DNA of 64,000 nucleotides, taken from Metallyticus violacea. Its lineage: Eukaryota > Arthropoda > Insecta > Mantodea > Metallyticidae. Position 1 is the stretch's first letter, and every line of letters begins with the position of its first letter. Of this stretch, positions 57,292 through 64,000 are shown in pieces. The notes beneath the pieces are model-generated. The model made no database searches. It saw nothing but the letters and a program-made list of their open reading frames with translations, and was not told the origin of the DNA. The translations under genes were made by a program, and so were the position numbers. Where the stretch lies: assembly GCA_030762175.1 (NCBI GenBank), contig CM060831.1, forward strand, positions 142,999,001 through 143,063,000, read 5' to 3'.

Positions 57292-57560
57292 TGTTTTATT
57301 TACGGACGCTCTTTAATATCTTAGGTCATCAGCGCCTCATTCAACTCAGGGCGTGAAACGGCCGATAAATTTTGCTCAGAGGCCTCTTCTTTCAGGCTTG
57401 AGGTTCTTTATCGTGCTGTAAATGTACGACACGGGACCCACGGCTTTACTTCCCTTCCGAAGGAAGCCATGCTTAGGATTTTTACGACCGAAAAAAATTA
57501 TCGACTCGCGATCTTGGGTCTACGAGGCATGTATGGTTACTACTATACTACCAGGACCGA
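57292..57560 (-). repeat. Family B SINE copy B9
   Basis: Minus-strand copy. The left end GTTTTATTTACGGACGCTC is followed by ATTTTGCTCAGAGGCC, GAGGTTCTTTATCG, ACACGGGACCCACGGC and CCTTCCGAAGGAAGCC. The head ends with CTACCAGGACCGA. Part of the T-arm (CCGGGTTTGAACC on this strand) is deleted, leaving TATCGACTCGCGATC. Confidence 0.9.
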
Positions 57561-58249
57561 TATGATTGTGATGTAATACCAAGAGATGGCGTATTTTTAA
57601 AATCAAATGATAATTCGTTCCTTTGGGAAATAAATGACCACAAAAATTGATTACTTGCCAAAAATTGTGTGAATCAAAATGCAAGATAGCCATTTTTTAT
57701 ATTCTAAACACATATACTCTGACAAACAAAGATACCTTACAAAAACTTAAAAAATTTAAATGAAGATATCACGTAACGAAACTATCTAGTGTATTCCAGT
57801 AACCAAGGATCTGCTTTATCATACATAGTTTTTGGAGGGACATCAAAGTTTAGAACAGATGACGACAAATCAGCTGACAAATTGCAACAGATTTACTTAT
57901 TCATCAGACATTAAAGAAACACGTGGAACAGAATGAGTACATCTTAAAAGCTTTCTTTTAGAAGAAGGAAACAACAATCTTTCATTATCACTTTTGAGCA
58001 AACTTCTGAATTCTAGGAAGCTTTATGATTTGTGATCCAATGTTAATATTGCTTTAAAAGTCTATTTATCTACACCTGCTACGTCCAAACGTTCAACATT
58101 TACAAGAATTAAAACATATTTAAGGTCTTTCCAAACTCAACAACCTTGCTCTTCTTACCACTGAGAATAGTTTAATACTGAAATTGGATTATGAACTGTT
58201 AAAGATAAATGTTCTCATGATAAAATATGACCGAAGTCACTAACTTTCT
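57561..58249. other. No recognisable gene
   Basis: AT-rich; only short frames. A reading near 57800-57900 (SYIVFGGTSKF) is not recognised. Confidence 0.45.
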
Positions 58250-58573
58250 TCTTAGCCTTTTACTGCCATATGGGGGCCTTGACGTACCGCAACGACCGCT
58301 GCGGCCTCTACCTTTATCATATGATATTGGTAGAGTGCAGTATTGCAGAGAGGCGTGTGATCAGCACACCGTATTCCGCCGGTCGCTATATCGCGGCTTA
58401 CTAGATCGCCACTTCTCCATCAGGCAGCTTCCCAAAGCAATCGTCCTCATGAGGCTGGATGGACTCCGTTCCAGATCTCCCTAACATAGAAAATGTCCCA
58501 AGTAGGTGCCAGGAATCGAACCCGGGCCTTCCAGCCAGTAGTCAGCAACGCTAACCACTATACCAACGAGGTA
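58250..58573 (-). repeat. tRNA-Asp-like SINE, family C, copy 2
   Basis: Read on minus, CCTCGTTGGTATAGTGGTTAG, a central arm, and CCCGGGTTCGATTCCTGG give a good tRNA-Asp-like head at about 58500-58573. The body continues through ACCTACTTGGGACATTTTC and GAGGACGATTGC to about 58250. Better preserved than the copy at 48-420. Confidence 0.8.
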
Positions 58574-60619
58574 TAACCTGCCTTTTTTTTTCTGTAGGTT
58601 AAAAAAAATGGCAGGTTATTGACTTAGACCATATGTTTGGTTTTAATATACGATGTAATATGTACTTATAAGAACAGGTGTGAAGTTTAAGCCTACTTCA
58701 GTTGTAGCTCTATTTAATTTTGATCAATCCTTTGTCACTCAATGCCCAATATTTACAATAAATAAATGTCAAACATAAAATAGGAAATATATTTATCTCG
58801 TGCAATTATTATTATTATTATTGTTATTGTTGTTATTATTATTATTACTATTATAGAGGAATTAAATTTAATAGATTAATATATAATTCTGGCGGAGGGA
58901 GGGCGCAAAATTCTTTGCTGCTATGGTAAAATATAGGCATGCATAAATCTATTCAATGTCAAGTTAAGTTCATAAAATAAATAAAATAATTTAATGCAAT
59001 GAGCCCCTTCTTTCCTAAAAAAGTATAAGTAATGATATATAATGTCTTCCTACATCTGTATCATTAGCTTTAAGCAGTAATAAAAATACCTAAAACTTTA
59101 CTGTTAAACTGATAAGATTTATAAAAGGAGAAAGATTTAAAAAATGTTCCACAAAAAACTACCCAAAATGAATGTTTTTCCTGAAAAGTTAGTTACATGT
59201 CGAAGACCTCTTATTTTCCTGTGTCCAAATTCAAATAATGCCGCCATTATCTCCTTTATTCATCAATACTTTTTCTAGATAAATATGCACAAAATTCACA
59301 AGAAGTTCTGCAATATGATTCTATTTCGAAATTAGTAGCTCTAGTCTAGTATTAATTTAATCTAACTTGTTTATTTTAATCACTTACAATGCCCTAGTTC
59401 ATCTTCCACGCCAATGCACAAAAATGGGTTGATCTCTTTGCCAAAATAGTCAATTGAGATACCCTCTAGTGAAAATATTGTGAAACATTTGTGCCCAATT
59501 GGTACCGTACCAACTTCAACATATTGTTTACATGATGCGGACTACTAAGTACCAACATTGTTTAAAAAATCTTAACACGAAAATAAAATGTAAAAGGGAT
59601 TGCAAATATAAATAGCACAATTTTGGCATTGAAAGGCTCAAGAACATGGTAAAAGTATCTAAAATTCTATTTAACTTGAAGGTGAGTACTTGTTTAGAGC
59701 TGGAAAAGGGATGAATGCTTCAGAACTGAAATTTATATGCGTGCTAAGGTTATGTTTGGGAAACAAATGTCAATATTATCGTGCAAGTTTAGTTTAGAGC
59801 GCTAAACTGAGGCTTTTTTTTTTTTTCTTGAGCTGCTCTTTAATATCATAACAACAAAATCCTAAAATTTAAGGAAGTTAAAAAAATTATAATAAAATGC
59901 AATGAATGTAAACCAGTCAAAATGCAACTTTACTTCACAAACCTGCTGATCACTAGTTTAAATGGTAATGAAAATTGTTAGATCAATTTTTATATTGTTC
60001 TTGAATATTTAGATATATGTGCAAAAACAGCCTTAACGTGTTTATGTTTCATTTACAGCATAAAAAAGCTGCAGCCAAGTGCATGGAATGCTTTTTATTT
60101 TTGCAGGATGTGTCATATGTGTTTTAAGTAGTTATACTGATAAGCGCACATCATGAGCTCTGAACTGAGAACCTATGGTTTAATTGCACATTTACTTAGA
60201 AGTCAAAATGCATGTTAAAATCGTATTGTTGATATATTCCCAGTGTACAGGAGAAATAAAAAGGAGTTCCGTTATTCTATACCTTCTCTCAGTTATCATT
60301 TATATTATACAAGTAATTTTAAAAGCTAATAGTATATTGAACTAGTTCAGTTTTGCTATAGATTAGATGCGCAAAGTGGCAGTAGAATTAAGAACCTTTA
60401 ATAGGAAACATTGAGAATTATTACCTATATGAAGGAAAAAAAATAGTTACTTATATTACCAGAAAAGGGTAGCCATAATTAGAGTTGTTAATATTGCAAT
60501 ATTGAAACAATGGATATGGTTTACAATATTTGGTCATATTTTTTACACTTGAAGTTCACTAATACTTTTATGCAAGAGGATGCACTCTATCGTATGAAAC
60601 AATATCAAGAAGCACCCAT
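58574..60619. other. No recognisable gene; (ATT)n-like tract at 58805-58855
   Basis: AT-rich DNA upstream of, or within an intron of, the GTPBP10 gene. A mixed ATT/GTT triplet tract is the only distinct element. Confidence 0.45.
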
Positions 60620-61200
60620 ACCATTACATATTTTATGACAATGCGGCCATTCCTCTTCCTAGGCTGCAGCTCTGCCTTTTCAGGGCTGGGAAATTTCTGA
60701 CCTCAAAAGTGAGTTTTCACAGTTGGGAAAAGTAAGACGTCAGGATTATAAGGTGGAAGCATCCACTGTTTTGCTTCTGTGCTGTCAAAATGGTCAGTAT
60801 TATATTGGCAATGTGAATAGAAGCATTGTCATGGTACAACAAAATCCTTCTTAGCCGTGGCTTTTGCCTGCTATTCACAGTTTGAGTTGAACACTGTGGA
60901 AGGGAGACTGCAGCATACCACTTTTCAGTAACAGTTTTCTAATTTTCCAGAACAGTGGTTGCAGATGAGTATTTGTTAAAAAGAAAGTGGTGGTCTTTTA
61001 TTTCCAGCATTCCTTGCCCTTTTGACTTTCATTGCTGACTGCCAGTTAGGACCCAAATCAAATACTAATGATTGGTTAGATCCAAGTTTCACCTCCCGTG
61101 GCAATGTCAAATAAATGCAGAAACTCTCAATAGATCAATCTTGGAAGTAATTACTGACACTGTCCCATCCTGCAGAATTTCTGATTTTTGTTGCAGCTAC
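60620..61200 (-). mobile_element. Degenerate mariner remnant (M6)
   Basis: Minus-strand reading: ATGGETWI (about 61090, first catalytic position, with GDE altered to GGE), KVKRARNAGNKRP (about 61040), TVTEKWYAAVSLPQ (about 60940-60900), RRILLYHDNASIHIA (about 60855-60815, second catalytic aspartate intact) and, one frame over, PPYNPDVLLFPTVKTHF (about 60755-60705, third aspartate intact). The GQKFPSPEKA end is near 60680. Stops and a frameshift show it is dead. Ends were not identified. Confidence 0.8.
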
Positions 61201-61968
61201 TAGGCACCCATTATAAATATATTTGTTTTTACTTATAGATGCTCACAAAGAATGATAGAAATACTTGTTAATTGATTTTTAGGGCAACTCTAAATCCTCA
61301 TGACTCAAACTTTGATCTTTTCAAATAATTTGCTCTGTAAATCACTAGTATTATTGGCCTGCTTCTCCTCTCCTTATCTTTAAGAAATTTTTGCCATCTC
61401 TTAAATTCACTGAACCAACAATACTGGGGCACAGGAAGGAAAAAGGCCCCAAAAAGACTGAAATGACTGTGTTTCATTTAACCATTTTCAAATCATACAA
61501 AGCATGGCTTAAAAATGCTCTTTTGATCTCCAGAGCTTTACTCGGGCAGTTAGCCCTTCACAAACTTCATATCTTATCTGTACAGACAGTAATGGTTGAA
61601 AAGAATTCTATTTGTTGTAGGAATAATATTCAAGAATGGGTAATTTCCACTGCAGAACAATCTCCAGGGATGCGCACATCCTAGTGTCTCAAAACTTATC
61701 TAGTGACTTTCATAGCAACAAATTTAAAATTATATTTTCATCTCAAAAATCTAATAATTGCAACTTTGTAAAGGCAGATGGAAATATGTTATATTTTCAA
61801 TTTAATTGTTTATTGTCAGTAGAGCGTAAAGCCTTCAACAGTATCAGGCATATCAATATTTAAAGTAAAAATTTTGTTTTCCTATCAGTGGTACTGTATC
61901 AGCAAATTAGTATAGCTCTAAAAATTTATTTGTTAGCTAAGATACTGAAAAAAGAAGTTTCATTTCAG
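61201..61968. other. Sequence upstream of the GTPBP10 exon
   Basis: Probably intron. A short polypyrimidine-poor run (AGTTTCATTTCAG) ends at the acceptor AG 61967-61968. Open frames at 61391-61684 and 61636-61863 match nothing recognised and are not likely to be the first exon. The exon with the start codon and mitochondrial targeting sequence was not found. Confidence 0.45.
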
Positions 61969-62104
61969 GTTCGACAGTATCTAAGAACCAGGTTCATTGA
62001 TTCCCTACGTATAAATGTCCGAGCAGGACCTGGAGGAATGGGATACCCCAAATATGGTGGTATTGGTGGAAAGGGAGGGGATGTTGTGCTCATAGCAAAA
62101 GAAG
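61969..62104 (+). CDS. GTPBP10: Internal exon of mitochondrial Obg-type GTPase GTPBP10
   Basis: The 136-bp exon encodes about 45 residues: [20 protein letters not shown], then [10 protein letters not shown] and [13 protein letters not shown]. This is the start of the glycine-rich Obg fold, and the GGMGYP-GG-GGKGGDV spacing is that of GTPBP10 (ObgH2) and not of GTPBP5/MTG2. GTPBP10 is a mitochondrial matrix GTPase that works in late assembly of the large mitoribosomal subunit. The exon is bounded by an acceptor (ATTTCAG, 61962-61968) and a donor (GAAG/GTATGA, 62104/62105), and ends one base into a codon. The G-domain (P-loop, switches) must lie in later exons beyond the window, and the targeting peptide in an earlier exon. 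A GTG-initiated frame from 61888 is just intron read-through. Confidence 0.9.
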
Positions 62105-62239
62105 GTATGAATCATAATTTTGAATTTAATTTAATTTAATGATTATGTTAAGGATTTCTTGTGTTATTGACAGACAACTTCAGAATAAGGTACATATTAT
62201 GCCAGTAGATTTTTGATAAACGTATTCTTGCAAAGAGAG

Positions 62240-63250
62240 GCACAAAATATTTGTATGAGGGTTGAAAAAAAGTAGTCGCAATACCTCTTTATTTATTCTA
62301 GATCCAGGATACTGTTACATTTATTCAGTGTATCCTCCTGCCATATTTATCACCCTTTGCTAAATACTAGTAAGAGTACTGTTTCTTCTGATATCATTGC
62401 TTCTCAAAGGATTGTTTGTTTTATATGGAAACACTTTTCTTTGAGAGATTCTTTTAGTTTGGGAAGAGATAGAAGTTGCAGGGACCTATGTCTGGTGAAT
62501 ATGGAAGAGGTTCAATTTTTTTTATTTGTTTATTTACATATGCTCTTTAACATCTCAGGTCATCATTGTCCCATTCTATTCAGGGCGTGAAACAGCGAAC
62601 AAATTTTGCTCAAAGGCCTCTTCTTTCAGGCTTGATGTTCTTTTTCATGCCGTAAATGTACGACATGGGACCCACAGCTTTACTTCCCTTCCGAAGGAAG
62701 CCATACTTAGGATTTTTATGCCCCAAAAAATCCATCGATCCTGGCCGGGTTTGAACCCGCAATCTTGAGTTTAGAAGGCAAGTATGGTTACCACTACACC
62801 ACCAGGACCGACTGGAAGATGTTCAAGTAATTTTCAACTCGCCATACAATAAATCTTACACATTAATAGCAGTGTGACACTAGGCATTGCCATGCTATAT
62901 AATAGTTGTACAGATTTGAAAATTTTGTCATTTATCCACTCCACAAAGCGAGACCAAGATGAAGTTTCAAACGTAGAATCAACATTCTGGCCCAGGACTT
63001 CCAGGATTATCCAATGATATCTCATATACCATATCAGCATCACTTTTACATTCCTAGGTTCTTGGTATAGTATCTTAGTCAGGATGATTAGAGTGATGTC
63101 ATTCACTGGACTGACATTTCAGTTCTGCTCATAAGATTGCACCCACATTTCATCCAGTTCATTGATCCTGGCAATTAGTGTATAACCTCCTCTGATGTAG
63201 CAATCAATAGCGGCTGCAAGGACATAATGATCCATTTCTGAATGTCTATA
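62240..63250 (-). mobile_element. Mariner (M7) in the GTPBP10 intron, interrupted by a SINE
   Basis: Minus-strand transposase remnant opposite to the host gene. INELDEMWVQSYEQN (about 63170-63125, first catalytic position) is followed by YQEPRNVKVMLIW (about 63060), GQNVDSTFE (about 62985) and a decayed DNA-H region (about 62890). After the inserted SINE come PYSPDIGPCNFYLFPKLKE (about 62500-62445, third aspartate intact) and a C-terminal remnant. The element end near 62255 reads TATGAGGGTTGAAAAAAAGTAG on the plus strand, a typical mariner terminal repeat. The opposite end was not found. Confidence 0.82.
62516..62813 (-). repeat. Family B SINE copy B10, nested in mariner M7, with TSD
   Basis: Complete minus-strand copy, with a left end TTTATTTACATATGCTC-TTTAACATC, full body, and a head ending CACCACCAGGACCGA. 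It is bounded by near-identical GGAAGAGGTTCAA (62503-62515) and GGAAGATGTTCAA (62814-62826), a 13-bp target duplication with one difference. Both flanks are mariner coding sequence, so the SINE inserted after the mariner. Confidence 0.95.
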
Positions 63251-64000
63251 GAGTCATGATTTAAGACTTATTTTGTTACAGTTTAACGTCCCTCATAATA
63301 ACAAAGGTAAGAAATGAGAATGAATATTTGATAAAATGAGTGCAGTAAATGTGCTCAGAGTCCACAATGCTTAAAGCTACCTGGCATTCACATTTTCAGA
63401 GTAAGGAAAAATTCTGGAAATTTTTCCCAGTTAACTGATCCAAGATCTCCTAATTTGCAGACAGACACACTGACCAAAAAATGACAGAGGTAGTCACATG
63501 ATTAAATATGGAACAGTTTCTTCTGAATCAAGATGTCAGCATAAGCCTGAGTGAGCTAGGGTACTTCACATCATAAAGAAGAAGTTAGAGTTTGTGGCTG
63601 CAATGCAGAAATCTGTTATGCAGAGTTAAGGGTCAACTACATGTATGGTTGATGCTAAGCCACCTTGGTGACCATGGTAGCAAATATTCCATCACTAATG
63701 ATGATGCACACAATGGATTGCAATTTTGCAATATACAAGCAAGTCTTTCAATAAGCAAAATGCTGATAAATCAGATATTCCTACCTCTGTAGCCAACTCC
63801 CTCAAGGGTATAATGCAATGCAAGACTGAATTGCATACAATGAAAAATAATATTGTTTATACCTTTACATTTTGTAAACCAGTAATGAACAACTTTAAAA
63901 AAATTTGGAGGAAAATTTAGGATTTTCAATTATCTGCAATCTAAGAAATTGCTGATATAATGAAATATTCAAATTCTGCAGAGCTAATTTTGAGTTCAAA
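63251..64000. other. Probable GTPBP10 intron, nothing recognised
   Basis: AT-rich sequence without a recognisable next exon (no P-loop GxPNxGKS, and no Obg continuation seen). Open frames at 63592-63920 match nothing known to me. Confidence 0.45.

Noticed and set aside
61888..62139. Whole 83-codon frame as the GTPBP10 start
   Set aside because: It begins with GTG and its first 27 codons precede a good splice acceptor. Only 61969-62104 matches the family.

Overview
The window looks like AT-rich, gene-poor nuclear DNA from an animal with a large genome, most probably a hemimetabolous insect of the cockroach/termite/stick-insect kind. The reasons are the absence of operons, a single spliced coding exon, several tRNA-derived SINE families, many decayed mariner copies, a short CCTAA array (the insect telomere unit) and many simple repeats. 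The species itself cannot be read from the sequence.

Only one piece of ordinary host gene is recognisable: one coding exon (61969-62104, + strand) of the mitochondrial Obg-type GTPase GTPBP10, near the right end. The rest of that gene should continue beyond 64000, and its first exon lies somewhere upstream. Almost everything else is repeat sequence or featureless AT-rich DNA.

Layout. 1-10 kb: a tRNA-Asp-like SINE (family C), a fragment of a GQNKNN-type (DUF7869-like) element protein, a family B SINE whose body is expanded to four tandem units, a repeat (R1) with internal tandem units, and an inverted-repeat element (E1). 10-20 kb: several tRNA-Ser-like family A SINEs, some with clean target-site duplications, a small TTAA-flanked MITE, a tRNA-Ile-like pseudogene and a SINE/mariner chimera. 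20-34 kb: a broken DUF7869-like pseudogene, more A and B SINEs, a fourth SINE-like family (D), the telomere-like array and the second copy of the inverted-repeat element (E2). 34-50 kb: the densest transposon area, with two copies of a DUF4817-type deletion derivative, four mariner lineages, two or three LINE remnants, R2 (inverted partner of R1) and a foldback element with arms of about 226 bp. 50-64 kb: SINEs, a broken ZMYM1-like hAT transposase, two more minus-strand mariners and the GTPBP10 exon. One of these mariners sits in the GTPBP10 intron and carries a nested SINE.

The mobile elements seen here all look dead: frames are interrupted and catalytic residues are lost in some copies. No new multi-gene system was found. 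The most unusual structures are the SINE with an internally amplified body (4024-4698), the R1/R2 inverted pair 36 kb apart with different numbers of internal units, the long foldback (47472-48036), and the two DUF4817-type copies sharing one internal deletion. All family assignments were made by eye from remembered motifs. Boundaries of old repeats are approximate, to about 10-30 bp.
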